64,000 bases of DNA from Alisma plantago-aquatica (Eukaryota > Streptophyta > Magnoliopsida > Alismatales > Alismataceae): the NCBI GenBank assembly GCA_963693085.1, contig OY856413.1, forward strand, positions 102,250,801-102,314,800, in the 5' to 3' direction. This document shows positions 36,477 through 48,790 of this stretch, piece after piece. Positions within the stretch are counted from its first letter, which is position 1. The number at the start of each line of letters is the position of its first letter. The notes below the pieces were generated by a model that searched no databases, had not been told where the DNA came from, and was given only the letters and a program-made list of their open reading frames with translations. A program made the translations under genes and the position numbers.

Positions 36477-36560
36477 GATATTCATATTAATCAATTTAAA
36501 TATTCACATATTACGAAACAAAATAAATGATTAAAAAATCCAATCATATTGATTAAATGC
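36319..36560. repeat. Long near-perfect inverted repeat at the LINE 5' junction
   Basis: The left arm (36319-36430) and right arm (36433-36560) pair over about 110 bp with roughly three transitions and an extra (TA)n in the right arm. The centre is the 19-bp target duplication. The left arm is inside the LINE insertion; the right arm is element F leader. Confidence 0.85.
36423..36441. repeat. LINE target-site duplication, copy 2
   Basis: Exact copy of 31552-31570. It lies in the centre of the inverted repeat. Confidence 0.8.
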
Positions 36561-36580
36561 CAAAGCATAGTAAATTGATA

Positions 36581-36593
36581 TGGCTCTGATGCC
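36581..36593 (-). promoter_or_regulatory. Element F primer-binding site, cut by D
   Basis: The - strand reads GGCATCAGAGCCA, the initiator-tRNA-Met type site (TGGTATCAGAGCC). The remaining bases (tacca and the duplicated atacc) are on the other side of D at 52766-52771, directly next to F's 5' LTR. Confidence 0.8.
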
Positions 36594-38081
36594 TAATGCA
36601 CAGAATATTTTTCATTTTCATGGGCTATTTAATATTTATGCACTTATTGTTCATTTTTAGATTAATTTGTGTAGTATTTACTATCATTGGCTTGTGATGC
36701 CTAATTGCATCAATTAAATGTAATTTTATTGTTTCTGAATGATTTAATATATTTCAAGAGCTTATGTTTGATTTTTGTGTATTTCATGGAAATCTACACA
36801 GCTCAGTACTACCGAATTTGGAGTTAGTGGTACTAAAACATGCTCAGTTTGCAATAGAGAAAAATCAAGAAGACTTGGTAGTACCGACCCAGAATTTTAT
36901 ACTACTGGAAACATTACAGTGATGGAGTAAAAATTAATCGAGATATTTCGATACTACCGACACTCAACTCAGTTGCACCGACGGATGCCTAGACAGACAC
37001 AGCTATCGCAAGCATTGGTAGTACTGACACCCAATCGTGATACTACCAACACCGAGTTGTGATCAGGCAGATTTAAAAATCAAGTCTAATCCAAGGGTTG
37101 GCAATTAATTATTCCCTAACTTACTTATATGACTTGGAGGGATTTCATCCAACCCTATCTACCACATTCTATTCCGTTGAACGGTAGCCGACAACAAGGA
37201 GAGCAGAATGCGGAGAGGAAGATCACTTTTGGGATAAGTTGGGCACTTCCAAAAAATAGATTTGCAACCGAAAGGTAGCAAATCAGAACGTGCACAAGAG
37301 GGGATCTTTTGGACCATTTTCTTTAGGGGTTCTTTAATTTAACTTATACTTCCCATATTTTTCTTCTTCTCTCCTTTGTATCTGACCATGGAAATCATGT
37401 GGGGCTAATCCCCTTATTCCTTAGGACCCTAGAGTAGTCAGTTATGCATTGTAATTGACTGTTATGCATTAATATATCAATTTCTCTTAATTTCTAGACT
37501 TATTCTATGAGATTGTCATGAACTACCCATGCTTGATCACCATATGTAGTTAATTTGACCTTTAATTTCTTTGACAGAGGAAATTAATAGTTGGAAATTC
37601 ATAGAAATACATATTATATATCGCCCTTTGAGAAAGGTGGCTTACGAATATGAGGGGATCACTCACAGTTATCAAAAAAGCACCTAACTAATAACACAAT
37701 TATTATGAGAGTGGAAATGGTATTAGATTAGGTAGTGAATTACATCGTGAGAGTGGTTCATTTTTTCTACAGGCTCTAAGTCCAAGGGTAGGAGAGATTT
37801 GTATTTATGGTATATTGTTAATTGCAATGTTAACCAATGTCAAACTGTAACCCTAAGGAATTTCGTCCAATTGCAATCAATCACAAGTAATTTTACATTC
37901 ACTTTCTCCAGTCTTAGTTAATTAAACTCAAATCAAAGTTTTGTTCAGTCTATTTGATCATATTATAGTTAGTAGTAGTTTCTGGAAATGTTTCCCTGAG
38001 TTTGATATATGGACCTCTTGAGGCCTATATTACTTTGATAGTGTGCACTTGCATTTTAGGGATTATAGTAAATCTCTATCA
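36594..38081 (+). repeat. Element D 5' LTR
   Basis: It starts TAATGCACAG (the first dinucleotide TG has become TA; the 3' LTR has TGATGCACT) and ends CTATCA. At 1488 bp it equals the 3' LTR without its MITE. A GGTACTACCGAC-type array lies at about 36795-37070; a TATA-like CTTATATGACT follows near 37124. The empty MITE site (CTCTTAATTTCTAG) is at about 37484. Confidence 0.88.
36795..37070 (+). repeat. GGTACTACCGAC array in D 5' LTR
   Basis: Around eight degenerate copies of a 12-15 bp near-palindromic unit (GTCGGTACTACCGAC) in U3. Related arrays occur at 50505-50760, 56795-57120 and 46511-47103. Confidence 0.75.
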
Positions 38082-38088
38082 AGTTTTA

Positions 38089-38106
38089 TGGCTCCATTGT
38101 TGGGGA
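38089..38106 (+). promoter_or_regulatory. Element D primer-binding site
   Basis: TGGCTCCATTGTTGGGGA, seven bases after the LTR. It is a decayed form of the tRNA-Asp site TGGCGCCGTTGCCGGGGA (four mismatches). Confidence 0.75.
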
Positions 38107-38369
38107 AACAATATTCTAGAACTACAAGCTTTGTAATTGGCCACTCAAGGTGACAACTTTTTTTTCTTTTCATTCTTTGTAAAGTTGAATTTCAAATATC
38201 ATTTCTTCAATCATTAGTACATGTTCTCACATTGTTTTCAACAATTTCAGGTACTAGTGTGGTGCACACTAGAGCTCATGACTACTGAGAGTCGTCTCCA
38301 TAGGGTTGTAGTGAGCTACAGCTTTTATGTTGAGGAATTGAGTATGGTAACTCAGCGGAAGGCTAATTC

Positions 38370-39480
38370 AAACTCCAACATCGCCTACTCCAACATCACC
38401 TCCTAAGGGACCAGAAGATCAACCAGACATGGAAGAAGAAGAGCAAACAATTTGGGAGAATATCAAGGAATCTTCCTCAACGACCCAATGACGGCCAATA
38501 AAAAGACAAGCCATAATGTTTGGTAGCAACAAGATAGATCCAGGATTGGTGTCATTGGTTAAGTCACATGCTTTCTATGACCACAACACTAAAGTCCTGA
38601 AGACGCATATCAGTAATTTCATTGAAAGTTGTGACATGATCAAGATCAATGGAGTCCTGATATTGTGATATATCTAAAGCTTTTTCCATCGTCGTTGGCA
38701 GACAATGCCAAATCATGGATCTATAACCTTGAAGATGAATCTATTGAGACTTGGGGACAAATGATAGATGCCTTCTTCAAGAAGATTTCTGCCCTAAAAG
38801 ACAAATGAGATGGTCAAGAAGATCTACAACTTCAAACAACGAGCATAGGAGTCGTATTCGAAGGCATGGGATAGGTTCCAAAACATGCTGAGGAAGGTCC
38901 ATCATCATGGTATCGACTTGTATGGCTAGGCAAAGATTTTTAATTATGGGATGCATCAGGGGGGAAGGACCACATTGGAAAATGTAGGGACAGGTTTCTT
39001 CCTCAATAATATGACATACAAATGTCATGATATCCTAAAAAACATGGCTAAGAACCAGTCATGGGGAGAAGAACGCGAACGTCCAACATTTGTTAAAAGT
39101 GTTGGAGAGTTCAAGGTGATTTCTTCATTGAATGAAAAATTGGACTTGATTGTCAAGAAGCTATGTCAGAAGAATGGAAGCTCTTCTAGAGGAGAAGAGG
39201 AGGAGTTCATGTATGTGCGGTAGCAAAACCACGGGAGGAAATGACTACTCATGGAGAAAAGATCCAAAAAGGATCCTAACAACTTTGAGGAGGACCCATC
39301 TAAAATGCAGTATATTGAAGACATGCTAGGAAAGCTAGTCATTCAGAATGAGGCAATCATTGGGAAGACAAAGATAGAACTATAGAATCAAGGAGATTAA
39401 ATACACAGCATTGAGACATAGATTTCTCACATTTCTCAGAGTGCCTACTCAGTAGGGGTTCTCGAGAAACACCAACATAC
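38370..39480 (+). pseudogene. Element D gag
   Basis: It aligns by eye with G's gag at 58378-59420. Recognisable pieces are EEEEQTIWENIKE (38430), KSWIYNLEDESIETWGQMIDAFF (38710-38780), the NFKQ region (38825) and NMAKNQSWGEERE (39040-39080). Many stops and shifts are present. No zinc knuckle is visible. The capsid role is inferred from position and similarity to G. Confidence 0.7.
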
Positions 39481-39699
39481 CTACTAACAATCAACATGTA
39501 AAGGGAGTGATGTTATGTAGCAGAAACAAAGTACTGAATGAAAAGAAAATAGTTCCAGAAGAAAAGGACAAGGCTGAAAGCATAAGACCAATACTGACTA
39601 CTGATACAGTAGAGCCAGACACTGCAGTAGAGGATAGGATAGTTGACGTTGAAACTCATGAACCCCAGGAGCCAAGGAAGGAGGCCTATGTCCCACCTC

Positions 39700-40748
39700 A
39701 CTAGAGGAAGATGGTTAATCTAGTGCCATTCCCAAATAGCTTGAAAGCTCAAAAAGTTCACAAGCAATTTTAGAAGTTCCTAGACAGCTTTAGGAAGCTT
39801 CATGTTAACATTCCGCTCATCAATGCAATTGAGAAGATTCCTTCATATGGAAAAGTTCTGAAGTACTTGGTCAACAAGAAGAGGATGATCGAGTTTTTGA
39901 GGTGGTATTTTTGAAGGATCAAGTTAGTGCTTTTATTCTTGTAACATTGCCACCAAAAAGGCAAGATATGGGATGTTTTAACATATCATGTTAGATCTAG
40001 AGGGAAAGATTTTGGGAAGCTTTATGTGACTCAGGAGAAAGCATCAATCTCATGCCCTTGACCACCATCAAGAATCTAAGTCTTAAGGAGTACAGAAAGA
40101 GTAATATGACTATACAGCTAGATGACAACTCAGTGGTGAGGCCTTACGATATTTGTGAGTATTTTCTTGTCAAGGTGGACAAATTTTTGTTTCCATTAGA
40201 CTTTGTAGTCATGGAGATGCAAGATGAGCAAGGAAATGAATTATTACTTGGGAAGCCATTCCAATCCATGGTAGATATGATTCTAGAGATGGGAAGAGGA
40301 AGATTGACATTGGGCAATAGAGAAGACCATTTTGAAATCTTGATGCCTGAGCCTACACAGACTACCAAGGGGAAGACAGTGTCACATGTTGCAGTAGGTT
40401 CAAGAAAAGGTGTCGTTATTCCAGGGGAAGCCATTTCTTGAGATGGCTCATGTGATGGCATAGGTCCACAAAGGCACATTGGTGGTGGACATCTTATAAA
40501 ACACAAAGGAAATTTCTTTCACAAAGGCAGTTTAGTGTCCTAATGATAAAGAGGAGGAACATTGCCTAACAAAATTTGAAGAGGCATCTTCTTCCACTCT
40601 AATGCAAGCATATCCACAATTTCCTTTAGAGGCGGTCTCATAAATTTAGTGGAAGGTTATACCCGACGATGTTCTTTGGAGGAGTGTGTCTTGTTTCTCA
40701 AGGCACTATCATGTTATTACACCAGACACTTTGAGGATCTAGGACCAC
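39700..40748 (+). pseudogene. Element D protease and linker
   Basis: The protease active site is LCDSGESINLM with Asp at 40028-40030. The core continues through LDFVVMEMQDEQGNELLLGKPF (about 40195-40260) to the ILEMGRGRLTLG block. The linker toward RT runs to 40748, where the Del-like solo LTR begins; its continuation (CTACCATTGGTCCC) resumes at about 43420. Confidence 0.75.
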
Positions 40749-43409
40749 TGTAATAAAGTGAGTCTTACCTTTACTTTTGTCCAATTCCAATTTTGCCCTC
40801 TTTATGTTCACTCATGGTCGTAATTTATTTTTCTTAGCTACATAATTAATGTGGAGACTCAAATACAAAATTTGTTGACCAATGTGACTTGTTTACACTT
40901 TATGACATTATAAATTAGATTAAAAATAATCACTTTACTCAAAGAAATATATTCCATCAAACTTCATCATCTTTTCCTAAAACTTTTTCAATATATTCTT
41001 CATTTTTTTTGAAGCAATGATCCAAATTTCACTCAAATCAGACATTTATACTATTTTCTAAGATTTTTCAAAGTTTAATGCTAAAAGCCCTTTTTATTTT
41101 GCATTTTATTCGACCTAAACCCGGTTAGTGATCCGCTTCAAGGCCAGGAGTTGTCCCTGACCCTCACATCGGGCACCCATGGATCAGGCCCTTGATCGAG
41201 TGGTCACGGGGTCATCCCCTACCTCCCACAATCAGCGGGGAGGAGACCAAGGAAACTGAAAGTGCATTTAGCTTGTATGGACCCCATTTTGAAAATCAAA
41301 GCAAGAAAATTGGCTCACCCCACCAATATGAACTCGAGCAGCCCCTTTTTTCCTCCTGAATCAGCTAATTTCAAGAACATTTGAGGTGCCACTCAAAAAG
41401 ATCATATGACGCCATAGACACCTCCTGAAAAACTAAACCTAGCCTCGTCCATCTATAACAACCCTACTACCTCCTTCTGCCTGCCCTCATGAACACAACT
41501 GAATCCTTCGATCTCACTGTCTCACCCTCCTCGTGATTCGCCTCTTTTTGCACCACCCCTTCTCCACCGCAGTTCCACAGTGTGGGTCACGAGCCTATTG
41601 GCTAAGATGAAGGGTTGTCATCATTGGATCACAGTCAACAGATGATGAAGACCCAAGATCAATGACCATCGAGCGATGCGAGCATCCTCCTCTTCTCCTT
41701 CACTCGCATGTTCCTGGGAGGCCACACATTCTGATCCACATGATCACGACTATGGTCAAAGGTCACACATCGATCAGCGGCCCGTTTTTTATCTCGTCCT
41801 TTCCTTTTATGGTAATTCTTGTCCCTCTCTGCTCAAAATTGCAATAAATAGCTAGATCTCATTTTAATCATAAAAATGCATCCTAGCTCCAAATAATTCG
41901 AGTAAATAGTCAATCTTGATCAAAAAAATACAAGCAATCCAATAAAAATACTTGCATAGTCTAATTCCTTATTAATATCATACGTATCCCTATTTATTCT
42001 CTCTTTCTCATAATATTTTAGTTAATGACTCTATTTTGAGTTTAATCTTTGGGAACCCTAATCCTTGACTCGAATGATCATATTGACACATTAGATTGAA
42101 CTTGACTAAGTAAGAGTTAGATCAAATATTTTAAACTCATTTACCCTAGAATATGAATCATGCACATTGAAATAAGGATCACTCTTGATATGATGATGAT
42201 TAATCTTAATCTTGCAAATCCCTTAATCATATGTCTAACCCATGACTCTACCTGATCTAATCATGAGTCCAATGATACTATTTCATCTTGATAATGATCT
42301 AGAGATTTGATTGTATCTTGAATAATGATGATAATATTTGGGGTTGACATGTGTTCCTAAAAATACATAGGTAGGTCATTCATTCTTGAAACATGCTTGA
42401 TACTTGAATACAATTGGAGATTGGAAATATTGTTGATTATAAGTGGATGACTAATCCTAAGGTTAAATAGGAAAATGTAACCCTAATATAGAATATTGAA
42501 ACATGATCCTCTTAAAACTATGATCATGACCCTTGATCCAATATTTTGATCTAGGATCTAATTGAAGGGTTTGATCTACTCTTTCTTAGAATCCATACTC
42601 CAAATACTCATTTAGAAGGTACGCTATTATATTTCCTCCTTGATTGTATAGAAGATACTTTTATGTATCTCTTGACTATATTCTTGGCTACATACTTGGA
42701 TGAGCCACTATTCCCCATGATTCGTCTTCTATTTTTCCTATATTATATTTTGAGAAAAACATGAAAACATAAATGCCATTACTCGTTATGACTGCTTGTA
42801 TATTGATGATGATGTTGTTGATAATGTTGATATTGAGCACAAATGGCCTCCTCATTCGGAGGGTGGGCTTTGGTACATTGACCTCCTATCTCCTATCGTG
42901 AGAAGGAGCTTGGTTACCTCCCCTATCTTGATGGGGTGACAGAGCCAAATATGATGTAAGCATGCTTCTCAATTACAGCATAATGGGAAACTCATAATAA
43001 AATTCTTGTCAAATAATTGCTGGTTTTTGGAAGATCGCTTGATATACTTTTTGAAATTTAAGTCCAACCAAGTATACTATTTTTTCTATAAATCATTTCA
43101 CTTGTTTTTATATAGTGTACCATGCAATTGCATTGACTTTGTGTCTTGATTTTCTTGATTTTAGGTAAAAAAATGGAACATTGACTAGATTGCTTTCGCA
43201 CTCAATATAATCCAATGACAAGGATAATTTAGAAAAATCTCCTTTTGGGTTAGTTTGTTCTTTAAATCTCTTGTTTTATGAATTGTTATTTCTTATCGTA
43301 TATGTTAGTGTGTGAGATCCTATCGGGCCACTCAAGGATGGGTGCTTTAATCCTTTTACTACTATCTAGGTAGTGGGATTGGGATTGGGGTAAGAATGGT
43401 TCTGTGACA
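40749..43409. repeat. Del/Tekay-like solo LTR inserted in element D
   Basis: A 2661-bp segment splits D's linker, whose two sides match element G continuously (60930-60950). It starts TGTAATAAAG and ends GTGACA. The flanking 5-mers accac (40744-40748) and accaa (43410-43414) match at four of five positions. There is no coding region. Blocks such as CCTCATTCGGAGGGTGGG and the terminal TTGGGGTAAGAATGGTTCTGTGACA-like end recall LTRs of the chromoviral Del/Tekay group. Family assignment is tentative; orientation is probably +. Confidence 0.6.
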
Positions 43410-43414
43410 ACCAA

Positions 43415-44990
43415 CTCCTCTACCATTGGTCCCATCTTTACTGAGTCCCCCAGATCTAGAGCTGAAGCCATTGCCATCGTGCTTGAAGTATACTTTCTTG
43501 GCAGCATATGAGAAATTTTCTATTATCATCTCAGCTTCACTGAGCATCCAAGAAGAGGAGTAGCTTCTTGTGGTTCTGAAAAACCACTGGGCAGTGTTTG
43601 GATGGTCTGTTGCAGAAATAAAGGGGATTTCCCCTAGTTTCTTTCAGCACAAGATCAGACTAGTAGAAGGAGCCAAGTCGATCATGCAACCTCAGTGGCG
43701 ACTCAACTTCATCATGATTGAGGTAGTAAAGAAGGAGGTAATAAAACTTCTATATGTAGGTAACATATATGTTATCTCTAACTCAACCGGGTTAGTCCAA
43801 CCTAGATGGTTCCTAAGAAAGGGGGTATAACGATCACAACTAATTCAAGTGATGAATTGGTTTCTACTAGGTTGGTGACTGGGTGGCGCGCCTCTATAGA
43901 TTATAGGTGTTTGAACACCTATGTTGAAGGATCATCTCCCACTCCCATTTATCAATCAAATTCTTGAGCGGCTCATTGGCTGCTCTCACTTTTGTTTTCT
44001 AGATGGTTATTCCGAAGACAACCAGATTTTTATTGAACTACAAGATCAAGATAAGTCTACCTTCACTTGTCCTTATGGGACTTTTGTGTATCGTCAAATG
44101 TTATTTAATCTTTGCAACACACCAGCTACCTTTCTTTGATGCATGCTCGATATCTTTTTGATATGGGGGAGTGGTGTCTGGAGGTTATAATGGGTGAATT
44201 TTTAGTGTATGGTGAATCATTTGATGATTGCTTTAACAATCTTGATAAGTCTTTGCAAAGATACGAGGACACTCACCTAGTTTTGTACTAGGAAAAATGT
44301 TATATGATGGTGAGTGAGGGGATTGTTTTGGGACTCAAGGTGTCCAGTAAGGGAATGGAGGTTGGTATAGTAAAAATAGAAGGCATCTCCAAGCTACCTC
44401 CACAATCATTAGTGAAGGGAGTGAGGAGATTTTTAGGCCATGTCGAATTTTAGCGATGCTTTATCAAGGATTTTTCAAAATTTCCAAACCACTCTCTGAG
44501 TTGCTAGAAAAAGATGTTAAATTCAAATTTGATGAGTGATGTTTGAAGGCGTTTGAGGTGTTGTAGGAGAAGTTGGTCTTTGCACCTGTTGTTTAGACTC
44601 CACATTGGAGTCAACCCTTTGAGCTAATGTGTGACGCATCAGATTACACAGTAGGGGTTGTTCTAGACCAATGTCGAGACAAGATTCCCACTATCATTTA
44701 TCATGCATCTAAAACTCTTAACCATGTCCAATTGAATCACTTGACAACATAAAAGAATTATTGGTGGTTGTTTTTGCTTTTGATAAATTTTGCTGATATT
44801 TGATAGGGGCTAAGGTTATTGTTTGGACCGATCATGTGGCCATCAAATTTTTGTTGCAGAAGAAGGATGCAAAGACTAGGTTTATTAGATGGATAATGTT
44901 ATTGTAGGATTTGATATTGAATTCCAAGACAAAGAAGGAATTGAGAATGTAGTAGCAGATCACTTGTCTAGGCTTGAAAGAGTCAATGAG
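43415..44990 (+). pseudogene. Element D reverse transcriptase and RNase H
   Basis: RT starts near 43650 (HKIRLVEGAKSIMQPQ). DHLPLPFINQILERL and FTCPYGTFVYRQM follow. The catalytic box has MGE (44190-44198) where relatives have MDD, so both Asp residues are gone. The thumb (SEGIVLGLKVSSKGMEV, 44310-44360) and RNase H (CDASDY at about 44630, TDH at about 44830, VVADHLSRLE at 44950-44980) are readable across many frame changes. Confidence 0.8.
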
Positions 44991-45045
44991 AAATATAGTA
45001 GATATACCTATTGTGGAAGAATTGCTAGAGGAGTAGCTTTTTGCT

Positions 45046-46140
45046 ATGACAGGTAAAAATCCATGGTTTGCAAATATAGTGAACTATTTGGCATGTGGGG
45101 AGCTGCCACATGATTGTGGATATCAGGATAAGAAGAAATTCTTCCACTCATTGAGGTGTTACATTTGGGGTGATACCATTTTGCTTAAGCAATGTAGGGA
45201 TGGTATTTTGAGGAAATGTGTGTCGAATTGTGAGTTTGAGAGCATATTGACACATTGTCACTCATCACCTACTAGGAGTAATCATTCTAGTTCTAGGACT
45301 GCAAAAAATGTTTTAGAATGTTGTTCATATTGGCCTACACTTTTTAAGGATGCATATAACTTTGTCCTTCATTGTGATGTGTGTCAACGTCCAGGTAATA
45401 TTTCAAAAAGACATGAGATGTCTTTGAATGCTTTTTAGGAAATTGAGGTGTTTGATTTATGGGGGCATTGATTTCATGGGCCCGTTTGTGTCTTCTAATT
45501 TGAATTTATACATATTACTTGTTATTGAATATGTATCTAAGTGGGTGGAAGCAATTCCAACCAGCACCAATGATGCCCAAGTTGTATGTAGGTTTGTGAA
45601 ACAACACATCTTTTGCATGTTTGGGGTTCCCAAGATGATAATTAGTGATGGTGGATCTCATTTCACCAATAACAAATTTGGTGGACTTTTGAGAAAATAT
45701 GGAGTGAAAGACAGGGTAGGTACTCCATATCACTCCTAAACCCAAGGAGAAGTTGAGGTGTCTAATAGAGAGATCAAGAAAATCTTAGAAAAGACAGTTT
45801 CAACAAATATGTCTAATTGAAGCATGTTGCTTAATGATGCTATGTGGGAATATAGAACAACCTATAAGAATCCTATAGGGACTACCCCCTATAGGTTGAT
45901 CTATGGGAGAGCTTGTCACTAACCCATGGAGTTAGAACTCAAGGCTAAATGGGCCTTGAAAAAATTGAACTACAATTTGTATGTTGCAGGGAGAAAAAGG
46001 ATGTTAGAATTGAAAGATCTAGATGAGATACGGTTTGATTCCTATGAAAGCTCAAGGATCTATAAGGAAAGAACAAAGCAAATTCATGATCGTCGCATCC
46101 TACATAGAGTTTTCACTCTAGGATAGAAGATTCTTCCGTT
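45046..46140 (+). pseudogene. Element D integrase
   Basis: The zinc-binding domain (H...H...CDVC, to about 45395), core (GIDFMGPF at about 45466, ISDGGSHF at about 45645, EVEVSNRE at about 45752) and C-terminal part (LPFNCSLKLHPSKLRSIWSGPF) are all recognisable. The catalytic D,D,E residues are kept, but frames shift near 45440 and stops occur. The TAG at 45436-45438 stands where element G has CAG (63022-63024). Confidence 0.82.
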
Positions 46141-46360
46141 CAATTGTAGCTTGAAATTACATCCTAGTAAGTTGAGGTCTATATGGAGTGGACCTTTTGA
46201 TGTAGTTAAGGTTTTCCTCATGGGGTGGTAGAAATAAGTAATGGGGTTGAGCCATTCCTTGTCAATAGATAGCAGCTTAAACACTACTTTGAGGGAGATG
46301 TGGTGAGGAAAGAGGAGGAGTTAAAGCTCATTGAGCTTCACTAATGGTTTAATTAGGATC

Positions 46361-46409
46361 GTCAAGCCTATGACATAATATAAGGGAGCTTGTTGGGAGG
46401 CAACCCAAC
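46361..46409 (+). other. Post-pol tandem stem-loops, element D
   Basis: Hairpin 1 is GTCA...TGAC (46361-46374), weak. Hairpin 2 is GTTGGG-AGGCAA-CCCAAC (46392-46409), a perfect six-pair stem. It has the same position and loop as in A and B. Confidence 0.6.
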
Positions 46410-47259
46410 CATCAATTATCGTTCTTTACATTCAGTTTGTAAGTTTCATAGGTTTAGTTTACATTTTATTAGTTTTTATGTAAAAAAAGGTACCTTGATC
46501 AATTTTGTGTGGTGTGCAGGTTGAGTACCAGTCGGTACTACCGACACAAAAGTTGGTACTACCAACGTAGTCATAGGGAAAAGGATCAAATTTGTCTATA
46601 TAATTTGGTACTACCGACAGCCAAGTCAGTAATACCAACAACATTACATAGTGTTTGAGTACAAAATTCAAAGAAAATCAATACTACCGACCCAGAAGTT
46701 GGTATCATTGACATTTTGTAGAGGAGTCAAGTAAACTGATAAGGACTCGATACTACCAACCCAAAGTTGGTAGTACTAATGGAAATAAACACTCCAATTT
46801 TTAAACACCGAGTTCCCGCTCGAAAGCACCGAAAAACTTGAATGAGTCATTACTATCGACAAGAAATTCGATAGTACCGACACCTGGAGACATAGAATCT
46901 GAGGGAGCACCATCAACGATCGAGAATGTTTGCATCTGATGATCGGTACTACCGATCTATAAAAAGAGTCAGTACTACTAACACATGGTGGTCTGCATCA
47001 ACTGACTTCAGTGCACGAGGGTCGTTGATGGTACCAAGTCACATAGATAGTGGAGGAAAATTCATTAGTACCAACTTTCCATTGGTACTACCGACACTCA
47101 GGCAGTAGGCTGGGCGGGGCTTATATAAGGAGGGGTTGTTTTCATTTTCTCATCACACCTTCTTCACATCTCCTCTGAGAAAGTGCAAGAAAGAATCCCC
47201 AAGTATTCAGAGTCTACTCTAAGCATCTTTTCTCTCCATCTCCTTCTTGTACCATTGTC
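46410..47259 (+). promoter_or_regulatory. Candidate internal promoter of D env-like gene
   Basis: The spacer between pol and the env-like ORF contains about a dozen GGTACTACCGAC-type units (46511-47103), the same motif as in D's LTR U3. A TATA box TATATAAGG follows at 47122-47130 and a pyrimidine-rich leader leads to the ATG at 47260. The layout copies that of an LTR promoter. Promoter function is inferred. Confidence 0.5.
46511..47103 (+). repeat. GGTACTACCGAC array upstream of D env-like gene
   Basis: Around twelve degenerate copies, often paired as opposite half-sites, for example the near-palindrome tcggtactaccgac at about 46528-46541. Confidence 0.8.
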
Positions 47260-48790
47260 ATGGCATCCAGGAGGAATGCTTCTTTATCGACGGGGCAGAC
47301 TGAGATGATTCCAAATACAAAATGCATCGCCAACCCTAATGTCGATGTGAAGAGGATATATGAAGATCTACAGAAAATGGATATGGTGGCAATACGGTAT
47401 GGAGATTGTTCCTTCCTCACCTCCCTGGGCTTCACTGAGAATATGTGCCAAGTACGCAAGTGTCAAGGGCTGGCAGGTGACCATCTATTCTTCAGCGACA
47501 TGGCTTACCTTTCCAGATCATGTCTGTGAGTTCTAGGCCTTATTTGAGATCTACATCATCCCCAAGCATGGGGATGTATGGATGGAGGGCCACATCAACT
47601 TTTTCCTTTTCAACACCGACTTCCATCTGACGTGATGATAGTTCAATGCCATCTACAGGTGGCCAATGGGGGAAGACCACTTTGTACCTATGATTTCAAC
47701 TTCAAGAATGCATGTCAACTTTTATAGGAGGTGCCATAATGCTTCCATGTTAGCTGGCACTCAAACTCCATCACTGACATCGAGCACCCTTTGATGCATC
47801 GCTTTCTCACCAACACACTTTTCGCCAAGTCAAGCCAGTGGTAGGGGAAAACCCAGTGGGTTGACCTTTTCTTCCTCTACAAATTGCTAGAATTTGGAGG
47901 AAAGAACGTGGAATTTGGTTCTTTCTTCCTTAATCATATGATGGGTGTGAAGCGACAGGTGCAGAGGGCCCCTCCTATCCAGTTTGGAGGATTGACCATG
48001 CTCATAGCGATGCACCTGAATCTTGATCTATCCACCTTCAGATCTCTAAAAGTTGTTCCCAAGCTATACCTAAAGCACTTCAAAAGAGTAAGCCTCCTCA
48101 AAGTATACTAGGGTATAGTGTGTAGATATTGTACACCAAGCATCCAATATAAGGATAGGGAGCTCCTAAACTCAGTCTTTGACTTGTAGGGACTTCATCT
48201 CATGAGGTGGCTTGCAGATAGCTCATCAAAAGAAGGAGAAGAAGATGTTGACGAGGAAGAGAAGTAGGAAGAGGAAGAAGAGGAAGTATAGTTGGAACCT
48301 ACCATCCTCATCACAAGGAGATAGGTCCCACACAAGTGTCCATGACCATATGTCTTCTTCTGATGGTTAGTCAAGTAACATATATATTGTATTTTGTGGT
48401 ACATAGCCTCCAATTCTTCTGCTCCACTGCCTTCACAAGAATATGATCCATATTCCATGGCAGGAATGCATGGAATGTTGCAAGAGATACAACAAGGGTA
48501 GAAACAATAAACGGTGACATTGGCGGGTATCAATGATGTCCAAAGACAGCTCTACCACAACCAGCATGCTATCTTTAAGAATGAGCAACTTTTCTTGGCC
48601 AGCCAAGAGAACATGCACACATGCCTACAAAGGATGGAGGGTTACCAACATATGTTCTTTGACCAGTATTGGAGCTAGGGATACTTTGGTGGTTATTCAC
48701 ATCCTCTAACACCACACACGTGATCAATGCCATTGTTCCACCTCTTAAGTTAGGATTCTGACTATGTGGACATAGTCAAGTTCAAACTTG
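47260..48790 (+). pseudogene. Element D env-like third gene
   Basis: ATG at 47260 (MASRRNAS). The region resembles the post-pol ORF of Athila-type elements. Landmarks are the IRYGDCSFLTSLG block (47390-47425), EGHINFFLFNTDFHLT (47585-47635) and PIQFGGLTMLIAMHLNLDL (47970-48030), ending in a Glu/Asp-rich tail (about 48215-48295). Frames shift several times and stops are common. The Athila ORF3 has been called envelope-like from its position only. No transmembrane segment is convincing here, so the function is unknown. Confidence 0.65.

Noticed and set aside
36795..37070. CRISPR-like array
   Set aside because: Units are degenerate, spacing is irregular, and the array sits in the LTR of a plant retrotransposon.
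41100..41850. GC-richer patch as a possible host exon
   Set aside because: No open frame or splice pattern; it lies within the Del-like solo LTR bounded by TGTAAT...GTGACA.
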